From NCBI GenBank assembly GCA_012656075.1, contig JAAKBF010000028.1, positions 372,001-436,000 on the forward strand: a DNA stretch of 64,000 bases, given 5' to 3'. Positions 10,575-23,204 of this stretch are shown here, one piece after another (the stretch's first letter is position 1; each line of letters begins with the position of its first letter). The position numbers and the translations under genes are program-made. The notes under the pieces were generated by a model. The model was not told where the DNA came from, searched no databases, and was given only the letters and a program-made list of their open reading frames with translations. This DNA comes from Phytophthora hibernalis. Lineage: Eukaryota; Oomycota; Peronosporomycetes; Peronosporales; Peronosporaceae.

Positions 10575-10975
10575 GTAGACCTGAGTCCATAACCCTATTG
10601 CACAATGCATCGGCCGCTACATTGAACAATCTAGGAACCGCCCGGAGAACGACGTAACGGCATCGAGAGAGAATTTCTCGGATACTACGGACCACTGGCA
10701 AGGTGTCTGGCATGTACTTGGAACGCGCCGATCGCCATGTTGATCACGACCGCTGAGTCACCGTAAACTGAGGCGGGTGAGCGTGACGAATTGCGAAGGG
10801 GCCACTGAAGCCCTTCCAACAAAGCCCTGGCTTCCATCTCGTTATTCATTCCACCGGAGTGTGTCGTGTCGGCTATCCATCACAATAACTCGCCTGCCTT
10901 CGTCCAAATGCAGCCCGCAAACTCACTTAGACCCGATGCGGTACGAGCCCCGCCGTCAAAGGAAATGATCAATTG
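10575..10975 (-). pseudogene. RNase HI domain of the YR element
   Basis: The minus strand shows ISFDGGARTASG (first Asp, about 10965), NNEMEARALLEGLQ (Glu, about 10840), VYGDSAVVINMAIG (Asp, about 10765) and, after one frame change, VPRLFNVAADALCNRVMDS (final His/Asn and Asp region, about 10640-10585). The DEDD pattern of type I RNase H is thus complete. It lies upstream of the RT, whereas DIRS elements have RNase H after RT. Either the gene order is unusual or this block came from a different element. Stops are present at several points. Confidence 0.6.
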
Positions 10976-11200
10976 TGCTGGCGGTGTAGTAGCGGGAGTC
11001 ACAGTTAGGAAAGCCTTGATGCCGGGGTTGCTTCGGATAGGGATGGGTACGGCACTGGCCGATTCAGTTCAGAGGGAAAGGGATCCGAACTTGGTCGGAT
11101 AGCTGTGGATAATGCCGTGAAACGATCACTGTACAGAGGCGAACTAGATTGTCATATTGAAAACCATAGGACCCTTGCACGGCTGTCCGCCTCCGCGGCA

Positions 11201-11593
11201 TCACGCGCTAGGGTTTGGATGGTCGTCGGCCAATGGGCCCCTTTTGGCGACGATATACGTAGGCACTTCGACAGGAAGTCGAACCCGGGCGTGCGCATGC
11301 GTACACGACTGAAAATCAAAGCCTTTCAGCGTTTGGTATCGGAGGCAGACCTGCTTACCCACATGAAGGGGAACCTGACGCGCGATGTGCGGCGGTAAAG
11401 TCGAAGTTACCGGGCGTTGAGAACGAGACCCACGTGCACCGGTGTGACACGATCCATGTCGATTCTGGCAGACGTGGTTTGGAACCCGCGTACTTTGAGA
11501 TTGGACTCCTTGTGACCTGGCCCAGGTAGAAATCAAACCTCGGTCGATCACCTGATGGACCAGCCGGTGATAGTCTGCGGAGCCTTGGGCCAT
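11201..11593 (-). pseudogene. Cys/His-rich gag-like segment
   Basis: A 130-codon minus frame contains VCLRYQTLKGFDFQSCTHAHARVRLP, a Cys...Cys...His arrangement reminiscent of CCCH-type nucleic-acid binding segments found at the end of gag proteins in these retroelements. It lies between the gag-like region and the RNase H block. The function is inferred only from position and residue spacing. Confidence 0.4.
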
Positions 11594-12261
11594 TATACGC
11601 TGAGCTTGCTCCAGTAGTGACGATGCGTGCCGCTCTTAACCGATAGCATGAAAAAGAGTAGTAAACACATGCGTATACAAGTTCACCGTCGCATGGACCA
11701 GGCTCTCGGGAGAGTCATCCAGGAGACGAGAAAGCGATTCGCGGTGGACGTCGCCAAAGACGTCAGCGACTACCGAAGGGTACCACTCAATAGCCGCATC
11801 ATGGATGCAGCGTACCGTACGTTGTAGATCACCAATCGACTGGATAGAAGCAATCGAAGTGGTGTCGCCGGACGACCACGTGGTGGAATCATGTGTCACG
11901 ATTCTGCCCTCACCACCGTCCGACGGCGGAAGAAAATGGTCAAGCGGGCGGGAGCCGAAATCCACAGCGAAAACCATTTTGGTAGTGACTTTGTAACACG
12001 GTACTGACCGCGCATTGCTTCTTGCTGGAGAATAGTAGAGACCCGGTCTAACAGCGACAGCAGCCAAAAGGAAGACAAGTTAGCATTAACAACCTACCCT
12101 GTGGGCGGGGACCGACTTGATCCACTTGATGAACGCGTAATTCGGCTTGCGAGGGACGAAACCCAGACGTGGCCGTAGGCAGTTCCAGTCTCTGCATACG
12201 AGTGTGGTCGGAGCCTGAAACACTTGGCATATTCCGCCGGGACACTTCAGCATGCCTCCAG

Positions 12262-14060
12262 CTAGCAAAAGGATCGCGCTCGCGTCTTGACGACGACGAC
12301 TGAGTTGGCTGCTGTGGAGAATTTGAGCGTTGGCGTCGAGGGGTGATCGAGATCGGAACTGACTCTCTGATCGGGTAGACTCGTCACGATAACTGTACCG
12401 TGCAGGTCCTCGCGATAGCCGAGGTTGTCTGCCCGTGTAACCGGGTGATGACTAAGTATGGTACTCGATCCCATCAATTCCCGTCCGGCGGCGGTGGGGT
12501 GACGCAACGTCCGGGGACCCGTGGCGGTTCCGGCTCCGCGATCGAAGCTGATGGCGACGCACCACTGCCGGGGTGAAGTAATATCAGGTGATGGAGAACG
12601 TACACGCTCGCTCGATCTGCTACGCCTGCGAGGATGATGTTCTGACCGCGGACGGCTTCGTGACCGGCGCCGCGTGGGCGGAGATGGGCTACAACTGCGT
12701 GCCTCGCGGTATCCATGACCCTTTTCGCGAGAACAGAGTCGACCAGCGTGAACAACCCGAGGTATGACTCCGTCAGCTCCTTCATCACGCGAGATTTGGT
12801 CGGAAGATGCATTGGCAGTTGCCACGACCGGAGATTGAAAGCGCTGCAGTAGTTCACCCTGAAAGATTTGTTGAGCAGCTTGCTCATCTGTGTGGTTCTA
12901 GTAAACTCGGCGAGTTCTGCAAGCATTCCCTCGGCAGGAAGCGGCGTTGGTGCTGTGATACCGGGCACCGCTGGACTTGGTCCTTCCACAGATAGAGGTG
13001 GCACCGTCCCGTTCAACATTAGGGAAGCCACGCGGTAGCGGTCGGCCTCTGGATAAATGCGCGGCCAGGACCTCCGACGGAGACTCTGCGTCACTGTCGA
13101 CGTCCTTGTCCATCCTTGTCGATGGACGGGTTGGATCAATGTACATCTGTCCGTAGGTGAGCGGGCTGACTGTCATCATGCGACCGTACTCGGCAACAAC
13201 AGGAATGCGCTCGGTCTCAAAGTCCACACAAGCGTCTGATCCCGTCGGCACGAATGTGTCTCGATGAAGTTTGTGCACGCGAGTATGACTGTCCTGCGGG
13301 GAATGACTTCCAACCATCGCGAACGAAATCGGGCGAAACGCCTCATGGGACGTGATTGATCTGGTGCCCCGTGGCACCAGCCAGCAACGAATTCATTGCG
13401 CGTAATTCGCGAAGACCAGGCTTGGTCGCACGGTATAATCACATTGATTGCAGGTCGATTAGTAAAGCATCGAATAGCCGCCACACAAATAAAAGAGCAG
13501 CTAAGCCTTAAAGAGGGCCCCGTGTTAGCATTAAAGCTAAGCCTTTCCGTTGAGCAGTATGCGATCACTTGGACCACTAGGTGGACGTCCAGGGTCATCT
13601 CGACGTACGCACGAGACGAAGGCCCAGCAGCTGACGCGACGTAACAGGAGCTGAAACGGACGAAGCCGAATAGCAGCAGTAGCGGGCGGTCCCGGACCTC
13701 CACGCTAAGATCCTCCGATGGGCGCGTGAGCCTGGAGAACGGAATCACCACTAGCTGGGTAGCCTATTCGTTCAGCGACTCCGGGCGCGACGGCGACGCA
13801 TCAATCTCACGCGGGTAAACCAGACGTTGGCAGACTTATCCGGGGCGGCGCGAGGCGTCGTCGTGAATGAAGGGGGTGTGCCCTCGCTGGCTAAAGCGAG
13901 GTTCCTGAAGCCTCACGTAAATCGGGCCGTCCAACTCTTCATCATCAAGCTCGTGAAGACACTCCAGGCGGACCAGGTTGTTTCGTAGCGAATCGGCGCA
14001 CGTGAGAGACGCGGGGGGTCACTGAAGGCGTCATTGTTGGGGCCCTGGGCCTTCTTCATC
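12262..14060 (-). pseudogene. gag-like region of the YR retroelement
   Basis: Overlapping minus frames (13377-12898, 13139-12474, 12825-12262 and readings up to about 13990) give hydrophilic and then helical sequence without enzyme motifs: LECLHELDDEELDG near 13960, TRPSTRMDKDVDSDAESPS near 13110, and AELAEFTRTTQMSKLLNKSF near 12880, followed by an Arg/Ser-rich tail. Position at the 5' end of the element and the basic tail fit a nucleocapsid-like protein. No conserved domain is recognisable. Confidence 0.45.
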
Positions 14061-14172
14061 TTCTGCTCTCTGGGGCTCCGCGCACTTTGCTGTCAAATCC
14101 ACTTCTGCCGTGGCTTCTCCAAACCGCAAACATCCGGTTCCTTTTTGGTCAACCCGACCGGTTAAGTGAACC

Positions 14173-15578
14173 GTGCACTTAACACACGTTGGGTGCGCTC
14201 ACTCAAGATTGACCGTCAGGGATTTAACCTGCTTCAAGTTGAGAATCGTGGCTTTCGGTAACTACCAAAGACCAGGGATCGATTTCGCTGAGACGTTTGC
14301 TCCTGTTGCGAGAATATCCTCGTTCCGGATGCCCGTTGCCCTTGCTGCTGTGCTTCACCTATTGCTCTACGGGGAGATATCAACACAGCATATCTGAATG
14401 CATTGTTGAAGATCCGCCAATATCTGAAATCAATTGACGGCTTTCCCTGTGAGATCAATGGGCCCGTGTACGTGGTGATAAAGGCAATGTATGAGCTGAG
14501 GCAATCTGGGCGAGAATGAAACACAGAGTTGAACAACTGGTTCTTGGAACACGACTACCTGCGCTCATTCACTTAACCATGCCTGTTCTACAAGGTCGAA
14601 GGGGGTCAATCGTGTTGGTGCTTGTCTACGTTGATGACATCATGGTGGCGACCAACAACGAGGGGGACAAGTGCAAACTGTTCTTGGCGCTAGACAAGGC
14701 GTATGGTATCAAGGACCAGGGTACCTGAAGGAGTATCTAGGCGTCGAGATTGAACAGAGCACCAGCATTCGCCAGAGTAAATATGCGCGTGATATTTTCT
14801 AAACGTTTGTACGAGAACGCCCATGCCGTAGGAAACCCGATGGAGACGAATGTGCGGCTGGTACCTTTGGATGATGGTGAGCAGTCGGACACTAGCTTTG
14901 ACTATTGAAGGCTATCGGAATGCTGATGTACTTGGCCACGGGAACGAGACCGGACGTAGCTTTTGCTGTAGGACAATTAAGCCGCTTCGTGTCCAAACCA
15001 TCCGCAAGACATGTGGGAACGCCGAAACGGGTACTGTGGTATCTTGCTGGTACTACTGATAATGGGATAACTGACGAAAACCGGAGGAGGTGCCAGGGGC
15101 TATTGTTCTGGACGGTTTCTGTGACAGTGACTGGGCCAACGACCCTGCGTCACGCAAAAGTACGACATACTTCGTCTATACGATTGCAGGAGGTGCTGTT
15201 TTGTGGATGTCGAGACGGCAGTCCATTGTGGCACTCTCAACCGCAGAGGCAGAGTACATCGCCGCATGCAAGGCTGCAATGGAGGTGGTAGCTGCAAGCA
15301 ACATTATGTCGGAAATGGTGCCGCAGAAGTCTGTGGAGCTAAAGCTTGGAATTGACAATCAAGCTGCACATGTATTGGCAACCAATCGAACGTACAGTCG
15401 TCGAACTCGCCACATCGATCTTCGGTGGCATTTCGTGCGTGAGCAAGAGCTGAAAAGAGTTATTGGTCTGCACAAAGTGAATGGTGCAGACAATCCGGCA
15501 GACGCCTTCACGAAGCCGCTGGACAAGCAACGATTGAAGAAGCTGCTAATCACTGATGGAATTGGAGAATCCAATTGA
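14173..15578 (+). pseudogene. Copia element 1: reverse transcriptase and RNase H
   Basis: The sequence starts in the middle of a Ty1/Copia RT (RPGIDFAETFAPVARISSFR) and continues with VLVYVDDIMVATNNEG (catalytic YVDD, about 14622-14668) and YLKEYLGVEIEQST. A 162-codon open frame (15090-15578) then holds GFCDSDWANDPASRKSTT and MSRRQSIVALSTAEAEYIA (RNase H carboxylates) and ends NPADAFTKPLDKQRLKKLL, the canonical Copia C terminus. Everything upstream of RT is missing, the 5' junction lies against the YR element, and three or more frame changes occur. Confidence 0.85.
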
Positions 15579-16470
15579 GTGCTAACGAGCAACACTGGAG
15601 TTCAAGGTTGTAGCTTTGAGGGAGGCGTGTGGTCTTGCATATCGGAGGCCTTCCAAAGGTAAGGTTGAAGGCCTGATCTGGGCTCCGGGTCAAAGGTAAG
15701 AGATGCGGTCATAGACATTCTCAGAAAACCTGGTCCCTGTACGAGAAAGGGGCAAAAGCCCGTAAGGAGCTGGCAGCAGCTCCACAGATAATCTATTTAC
15801 TTCCATTTCCTCTCCTTGGTGAAGAGTTTGTTGGACCGGTGCAACGACCAACAAGCACATTAGTGAATGTCTCCATATCGCTTACACTTAAACTACCAAT
15901 CGAAATGAGCGACAAGGCTTCAAGCGACGAATTGGTTCGCGATCGCTTCTAGAAGGTGCGTACACCAGCCACCTCCATCTCGTTTACTGTTGTCTTGGTC
16001 ATCAGCAGACATCTCCAAGCGCTCTGAAACTTGTTTTGTAGTTCGATTGAGAGCCAGTGCCAAACAGAATGCTGCTATTATAATTCAGATGCACGCAGTG
16101 AGAAATCGCACTCCAAGTGAACTGTGCTGAGCTGTAGTGCGCTACATTCCAGAAAAACATTAATTACTTGTTAGATATACATTTTTAACTGGTTTCTTTT
16201 AATAATACATTTACTCAAGGTTGTGTACTATATAGAGTGGTACATGGTTACAAACTTGCGCGCAAAAGGAAGTTTACCAAAATTTCTACCGCTTTTTCGC
16301 TGACTTACATGTTGCGCTTGACACTTCGCAGTCTCTGTCCGAATACCTACGTTGACGCGTTTATACAACTATTGATGTAGCCTGGGGCACGCGGTATATG
16401 GGTTGATTGGCGAAAAAGCACGAGTGCTGCAAGGTGATAAGCTGGGCTACCTCACGTACGGTATCGTGAT
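15579..16470 (+). mobile_element. Probable Copia 3' untranslated region and LTR
   Basis: After the Copia stop a purine-rich tract (GAGGGAGGCG, about 15617) precedes sequence that may be the 3' LTR, and at 15905 a short ATG frame (MSDKASSDELVRDRF, then stop) resembles a Copia gag start. I found no second copy with which to define LTR ends, so limits are approximate. From 15960 to 16470 no feature is visible. Confidence 0.35.
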
Positions 16471-16473
16471 TGG

Positions 16474-19400
16474 TTGACAACTTCAACTGATAACGATCTT
16501 ATGATGGGCATCGTTTGGGCCGCGTCTCAAATCGTTTGGCCGTGCCTCAGATGGTTTCGCCGCGCATTAAGAAGGACCGGTAACGGCATTGCACTTGTAG
16601 GAGAGGCAGGCAGACCAAGACATTTAACCCAATCGAGCTCACTTGAGGATTTCCATCCTACCCCTCATCTCGACTTCCAAGCTACGTCTACATTCGCAAT
16701 TGGTTATTAGCCCAAGCTACGCTGATACCGTCAAACTCATGGAAGGCAGATACTTCCACTGGGAGTTCAACATTAGGATGAAGCGCTCGCCCAAGGTACT
16801 ACTGGCCCACATCAGCATGCCAGAGCTCGGCGCGCTGAGCGATCGCTTTACGGCACAACGGAAGATGGACGATCTGAAAGCCCTTGATGTGATCGCTGAT
16901 GACGTGAGTCTCACATACCAAGTCTACATCCGCGAAGCGACATCGGCTGTCGACACGTGGCACATGCTCGAGGAGCAGTTCAACTGGAACATGCTGAAAA
17001 ACCGGCTCATCGTCATCAAGAAGTTGCACAACTTCAAGAAGGAGTCTGGTGCGCGGTTAGTGGTGCACGTGGACCAGTTCAAGGAGATTGTCTTGCCGAT
17101 GTAGACGATCAGTGAGCCTCTGGATGAGATCCGACAGCTCGTGTTGCTGCTCGGTAGTCTGACGGACGAGTACCTGATGATCAGTACCGTCCTCGAGACC
17201 ACGCCGGACATGACGTTGGCGTACGCGATCCAAGCTCTCTGGATGAATCATCGGCTCAACAGAAGGCGTTCGTGGCCAAGAAGGACTACGGCAAGCGCAA
17301 GTTCACGGGAAAGTGCTTCTACTGCGAGCCTGGGCACAAGCAAACATAGTGCCGCAAGAAGAAGGCCGACGAGGGACGCGGACAAGTCGAGAGAGAGACC
17401 TCCGACTTCGCGTTCACGGCAACGGGTGCGATGGGAAGACTGAGTGGCTCGTCGACTCTGGTGCAAGCTCGCACATGACCAGCGTCCGGGACAAGTTCGT
17501 GTTCATGAAGGAGATGGAGACGCCAGTCTGCATCACGATCGCGGATGGCACGAAGATCGACGCAGTTGCAATTGGCACCGTCGGGTTGAAGCTGATGGAC
17601 GTCTGTCACGCTGTCGGATATTCTGTACATCTCTGAGGTTGATGGAAGCCTTGTATCGGAAGCGAAGATGGCCGAGAAGGACGTCGTCACGCAGTTCAGC
17701 AAGGACAAGCGTGTCTTTCGCTTTGGGGACGCAAACGTCATGGAGGCCAAACTGTGTGGAAATGTCTACAAGCTGAAGGCAGTGGGCGCGAGGTGTGTCG
17801 TGCTGCAACGACACCTCGTAAGGAGCTGTGGAGCGTGTTGCACGCACGCCTAGGCCGCATCCCGTACAACCGCTACGAGCAGCTACTCACGATGGCAGAG
17901 GGGCTACCGCATGTTACAGAAGCGCCTACGGGTGCGGACGTGTGTTCTGGTTGCTGCATCGGAAAGATGCACGAGGAAAACTACCCTCACAAGCCGAGAT
18001 AACCGTTAAGAGTGTGGGGGTCATAATCTGACGTCATGGGTCCAATGCAGATGAATACACCTGGTGGCTGAACTCACGTTTATCGAACTACTCACGTCAC
18101 GGTGTACTTCATGAAGAAGAAGTCGAGAGTCTTGGCGAAGTTCAAGATGTCAAGGCCGACTTGGAAAACGCTATTGGTCACAATATCAAGCTTCTCCGCT
18201 CGGACAACAGCGGAGAATACACTGGTCGACTCTTCAAGGAGTACCTGGTCAAGAAATACATCCACCATATGAAGATGGTGCCATACACGCCCCTGCAAAA
18301 TGGACTTGCTGAGCGAATGAACCTGAGCCTCGTCGGGATGGCTCGTTGCATGCTGTATCGCGAGGGCATCGACAAGAAGTGGTGGGCTGAAGCCGTCAAC
18401 ACGTCTACGTGGATCATCAACAATATTCCCAACCACCGTGACCGTGAAGAAACCGTACAATATCGAATACCAGAAGAAACGTCAGCTCAAGAGCCTGAAG
18501 GTGTTTGGTGCACTCGGTTACGCGCACATCGCTGACGAGAATCCCCACAAGCTAGACGCCAAAGCATTCAAGTGCCGACTCATGTGCTACGCAAGGGGGA
18601 CCGCGTGCTTAACGTGACAACGGGAAAAGTGCAAATCATCCGCACTGTTAAGTTCATGGGGACCACCAGCCCGGATGATTTCATGACAGAGGTCGATGAT
18701 GAAGATAACAATGGCGGAAATGATGTCACTATGCCTCGATCTACTGCTCCCAGCTATGAACCGTCGCGAACTCTCACCATCCACGACGACGTCATGATCC
18801 ATCCTCAACATGATGTGATTACAGAAAGAACAATTGTTTCTGCCCCGGCATACCCCATGATTACTCGCTCGCGCGCTCGACCCATTATAGAAATCAATGA
18901 CCTGGAGGAAGCCGAAGGGCGTAAAAAGCAAGTTGTTGCTCCTTCTGCTATTGGAAATAAGCGTCAAAAGGTCAGCCAAGGTCGTGTCATACCAAGCGAC
19001 GAATTACTCGTTATTGAAGGAGGACAGCTCATGGCTGCAACGGAGGAGGCTCCGAAGACGTACGACGAGGCGACTTCAAGCGACGACTAAGTCGAATGGA
19101 AGAGAGCGATTGCAAGTGAACTGGAGTTGCTCACTGCTAACAAGACCTGGCATCTGGTACCCAAGCCAGCACACCAGCGGCCAATCAGCTGTCGCTGGGT
19201 ATTCGCGTAGAAGCGCGATAAGAAGGGGCAAAACGTTCGCCACAGCTCGCCTGGTCGTCAAAGGATACTTGCAACTTCATTGCATCGATTACGAGGGAAC
19301 GTACTCGCCGTCGCCTTACTTGAACTCGATCCGTGCAAATCTGGCAAAGTGCTGCGCGGACGGAATGGAGATCGAGCAGTGCGACGTCGATACCGCGTTC

Positions 19401-19559
19401 CGGTATGGCAAGTTCAAAGCGGAGATCTACATGGAACTTCCGGAAGAGCTACGAGAGCTTCTGACGTTGACTGAAGGTGAAGGCGAGGGTGGCGTCGTGT
19501 GTCTACTGCTGCAAACTTTATACGGACTCAAGCAGGCGTCCCGCGTTTGGATCTTGTAA
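16474..19559 (+). pseudogene. Copia element 2: gag to start of RT, truncated
   Basis: In order: gag (MEGRYFHWEFNIRMKRSP, then DTWHMLEEQFN, about 16738-17020); a CCHC knuckle, CFYCEPGHKQ, broken by a stop (17318); aspartic protease TEWLVDSGASSHMTS (17442); the integrase zinc region (LGRIPYNR...CSGCCIGKMHEEN, about 17850-17985); the integrase core with LLRSDNSGEYTG and NGLAERMNLSL (18190-18330); a linker; and the RT start (WKRAIASELELLTANKTWH, QCDVDTAFRYGKFK, LYGLKQASRVWIL). It stops at 19559 before the RT active site. The order protease-integrase-RT defines Copia. Stops at 17104 and frame changes near 17440, 17640, 17820, 18000 and 18460 inactivate it. Confidence 0.85.
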
Positions 19560-20654
19560 GTTTAGCGACCCCGCCATTGGCATTCATTCTAGCAATAAAC
19601 CCGCCATTGTTATTCTTACTAACTAACAGTAAACCGTCCACACTATATTGAAAATACTAGTCGGGTTTCTTATTCTTATTTACTTCGAAGTGTCTTTTCG
19701 TTCGCTGGGGGTCCCTGACGGAGTCCTTTTCATCGGGCCAACCGTTCAGAACTGAGTGGCTGCCACTACTCCCCCGACTGTTTATTCGTGTGTGTGGAGA
19801 TCAAATTATTTTGTGGTAATGTCCATACCAAGGACAACTGCGTTTAGTTGGGGCTGTCGTGTTCTCTATCAAAGCTGTTCTTACAAACTACATGTAGATC
19901 GTCACCGACTCAAGCTGTGATATCTGAATCTCAATGACTACCCCAATGGTACATGTATCAATCAAGCAGGAAAACGTATTCCACGGAATCCTCTTCATTC
20001 ATTGCGCTCAAGTATACGCAATAGCCCAACCCAGCCGCCCCTGATTAACACTATTCCGTTTACTACAGTGGTGTGTAGATAATTCCGTACGTTTAGAAAA
20101 TATTGAAGCGCGTGCCCATTAAATAGATTTTTTTGTTATTGTCCGGGCATTCATACAGTGTAGGTGTAATAACAATATGCGTACGTCGTTGCATTGCCGA
20201 CTTTCATGCAAGACTACGTACAAAATCTAAAATCGCATCATTCACGGACAAGTGCAATTTGAACGAACATTTCCTGCAGCTATCTTGGCCAACAAAATTT
20301 AGGAAAATTACTACGCCCGGTGACCTATGGATACACGGTGAGAAAGCTACACGCATTGGGAGGGGTTTCGCTTGAGTAAATACGCAAGCATGACTGGCAT
20401 AGTTAGAAGTAGCAACCGTTTAATTAGAAGCAAAGTGATGCTAGATCGATGAATTTGAATTCCTTCAACACTCCTTCAACTAACATTTTGCTAATACTTC
20501 GAGGTACATCTTATCCCTCGCCCTCATTTGAGTATCGTTCCTATCAGTATCTCCTAACCAATACAATCCTAAAATGGCGTACATGAATATGAAGTGAATT
20601 GTGCACGACGAATTCCAATCCATTTTTTAATAAACACTCACTTTGAAACAAGGC

Positions 20655-20670
20655 CGTGCGCTAGCGCACG
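20655..20670. repeat. 16-bp perfect palindrome
   Basis: CGTGCGCTAGCGCACG, perfectly self-complementary, a GC island in AT-rich surroundings. Confidence 0.9.
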
Positions 20671-21676
20671 GGCGAGCTCTTAAATTCGAATGAAATGGTG
20701 GTGAGCTGCTTTGATCGAACACGTATCGGCATCATGTTTCTACAGGTTTAGGCTTTCACCGCGTTTGCGGAGACTGAAGTCTCGGCGCTTGGAGCCCGCC
20801 CTTTGGAAGCTACCGGTACTAGCTTCCATGCCAAATGTTGTAAATTGTTTTTGAAGAATGAGTTTTCAAAATCGTGGTTGTCCAGCGAACGTGAGGAGCG
20901 ATGAATTGAATTTAGGTTTCATCGTGGAAGATACTTAGGTTGATGCATACCGGTATCCACGGAGGTCTGCTAATTGAGTGCATGTAGTTTCCTGGTTTGC
21001 GTGGAAAATGTCTAATTCTGCCGGACAACAGAACCACTCACGTCGCGATATGTGCTCCATAGAGTCCCAGCCATGTTGTCTTAAGCATGTTCAGATCCTG
21101 GTTGCACGTACTGGGTACGAGCTAGCCGCTTCAAAATAGCAAAGTGAATATAGTGCCGTCGATGGACGGCTTCTATTGTTATAATCGGAAGGAAACTTTC
21201 ATAGATGTTGTGTGAATGTTGAACTAGCACGCCACAGGCAACACGCAGCGTTTTGACTGGTTCTCGCTATTTAATAGTGATTAGAGTGAGTTTGGCTCAT
21301 GTCAATGTCGGGATCTCAAAAGTTGGCAAGTTGAAGTTGCATTATGAGATGAATCTGACCAAAAGCAAAAATTGACATGTAATTTTGTCAGTTCTTGAGG
21401 GTTTATTAGATTTGGAGATGAGCTGTTGAGCTGGTGCTGTTGTTTATTTTTGTGATTTTTGGCAAGCAGGCTTTTTGAGCGGAAAATCGGATCACTGATA
21501 TACTCTGAAATAAATTTCAGAGAACTTAGTTTGTTGAGCTCAAAAGTAAAATCCAGAGCTGTTCCGTGCGAAGTCGCGGCTTTGTTCTGTTTGTGTAAAC
21601 TTCGCTTTGACCCTTCGTTTTGAAGCAGTCTTCCTGTACTCAAAGACCGCACGCCACCAAATCGGAATTCAGACAA

Positions 21677-21754
21677 GTACCAGAGTCGGTATTAAATTAA
21701 TACCCGTTTTTGCAGAAATCTATTAATACTATTAATAGATACTACCTCTGGTAC
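21677..21754. repeat. Nested palindromes inside a 9-bp inverted repeat
   Basis: GTACCAGAG and CTCTGGTAC bracket two further palindromes, GGTATTAAATTAATACC and TCTATTAATACTATTAATAGA. The whole unit is under 80 bp and could be a tiny MITE. Confidence 0.7.
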
Positions 21755-22999
21755 GTATTGAAGGATAGAAGGCTATATGATAGTTCAAAATAACAGTCTT
21801 TAGTATGAAAGCATTTGTTGCTATATGACAGTTCAGGCGACCGAATTAACAGTGCATGCAGCTTCATAGCAACTTTCACCCGATTCTTCTTACCCGGCCG
21901 GCGTACGGTTTATCAGGCTTGGTCACTCACCTCCTACGACCCCTGGCTTCACGCTGATGCAATATCGTGTCCATATCTTGCCAATTGCGGAACAGTGTTC
22001 GCCCAAAACCGCTTGCCACGACCGCCAGCTCTTGGTGATGCAAATTACCGTCCACGTCGCGATTGAGGAGGTCCTCGATAGCACAACGGCGTTATAAATC
22101 CGTGGGGTTGGTCATGGCGGGGGTACGGGGGACTAAACATGATGGTGGGGCCTGGGCGGAAATTAATAAATGAAAATGGAGAAGACGGCTTACAAAAGCC
22201 TTGTATCTCGGGACTGAGTCGGTATTAGGAGCCAATAAAAATATGCACCAATAGCCAACGGACACACGATTCACTATATTCAATCAGATGCTCGTTACGA
22301 TACTTGTAGCGTGTGCAGTGATTACGTTTGTCCACTTAAATCCATCATTTCGACCAGAGGTAGTATGTGCAAGAAGGGGCGTAAATTATGCCGCGTAATA
22401 CTCACGATTGCGCTTCAGCTTAAAACCACACGGAAATGAACTTCGTTTTCAATGCGCTATGTCGCGAGCCGCCTTGATTTAGGAAGGTCCTCGAGGCGTA
22501 TGACAGGCAGGTGCGTACTAGGAGAGTAGATCAATAACAACAACAAATCTATACAAAAGATATTAACTTGCTGGTTCCAAGGCTTTTTCACGACTGAGCT
22601 TCCCTAATTCTAAAGCGGCCGCCCTTTCACTTCCACATGTATGCTTACCATCCTGCAGCAATCGTTCCGTGCCTGAGTCGACACCCCTCCTTCGCCTTCA
22701 CACATCCTTGTCCTTGCCTTCGACGTGTCTGTGCCTTCCGTCCTCGCGATACCTCGAAGCCTCCGCCGTCCGCGTTCCTTGGCGTAACTTCAAATTCGAA
22801 AAATGGGGCCCCTGGTCCCACCAATCCCAGGGTCCCTCCTAACAGAGCCAAAAGCTATGGTTGCGTCACCGAGCGACCATCCCTCCGTAGCTGCGGCAGG
22901 GCCGCCAGCTCATCCTCCCGTTGCTCTGCAAAATCAGCGGGCCGGATCCCGAGACGGTTGCCACCGTTTTGACTCGGGACAGCTACCCCTACTGCTTTG

Positions 23000-23004
23000 C
23001 TTCG
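23000..23004. repeat. Gypsy target-site duplication, left copy
   Basis: CTTCG directly before the 5' LTR; the same five bases follow the 3' LTR at 31184-31188. Confidence 0.85.
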
Positions 23005-23179
23005 TGTTACCCGCAATCGGGTACGTCTCCCTACTGGAAACGGACCAGAGGAAGCCGTTCCGAAACTACCAGTATTCCTACAGAAACGGACGACCCTACA
23101 GAGGCGCCCTTGCATGCTAGCATTCACTTTAATATCACTTCAGATTTCAACTTCGAGAGCTCAAGTCAAACAGGGAACA
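23005..23179 (+). repeat. 5' LTR of the Gypsy element
   Basis: 175 bp, starts TGTTACCCGC and ends AGGGAACA, matching 31008-31183 except for C/A and A/T substitutions and one missing G in an AGAGG(G)CG run. Confidence 0.95.
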
Positions 23180-23204
23180 AAGAATTATTTAGCTCCTGTG
23201 AGCT

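Larger units (their letters stand above)
4757..14060 (-). mobile_element. Tyrosine-recombinase retroelement (DIRS/Ngaro-like), split by a LINE
   Basis: Reading down the minus strand, a gag-like region (14.06-12.26 kb) is followed by a Cys/His-rich segment (about 11.3 kb), an RNase HI domain (10.97-10.58 kb), a reverse transcriptase (about 9.9-9.04 kb), its continuation after an inserted LINE (6.42-5.93 kb), and a tyrosine recombinase (5.82-4.76 kb). RT plus tyrosine recombinase in place of a DDE integrase defines YR retroelements. Without the LINE the element is about 6.7 kb. All coding parts contain stops or frame changes. I could not identify the terminal or split repeats that would separate DIRS from Ngaro, so the 14060 boundary is an estimate (last gag-like reading near 13.99 kb; a Copia fragment starts at about 14.17 kb). 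Confidence 0.75.
19560..22990. other. Long stretch without supported genes
   Basis: About 3.4 kb of mostly AT-rich sequence with short open frames of no domain character. The Copia RT is cut abruptly at 19559, so the left part may be another element or its LTR. Recognisable items are a 16-bp perfect palindrome (20655-20670) and nested palindromes at 21677-21754. A 124-codon minus frame (21676-21302) has basic motifs (GRLLQNEGSKRSL) but no signal peptide, and I do not call it a gene. Confidence 0.5.

Noticed and set aside
15905..15950. Short ATG frame MSDKASSDELVRDRF as an independent gene
   Set aside because: Fifteen codons, in the expected place of a Copia gag start, so recorded only as part of the LTR region.
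21302..21676. Minus frame with GRLLQNEGSKRSLHK, a possible RxLR effector
   Set aside because: No signal peptide or true RxLR-EER, no WY motif, and the upstream sequence is a palindrome cluster rather than a gene start.
22637..22972. Plus and minus frames in GC-rich DNA left of the Gypsy element
   Set aside because: Proline/serine/arginine-rich composition only; no domain, and the frame runs towards the LTR.
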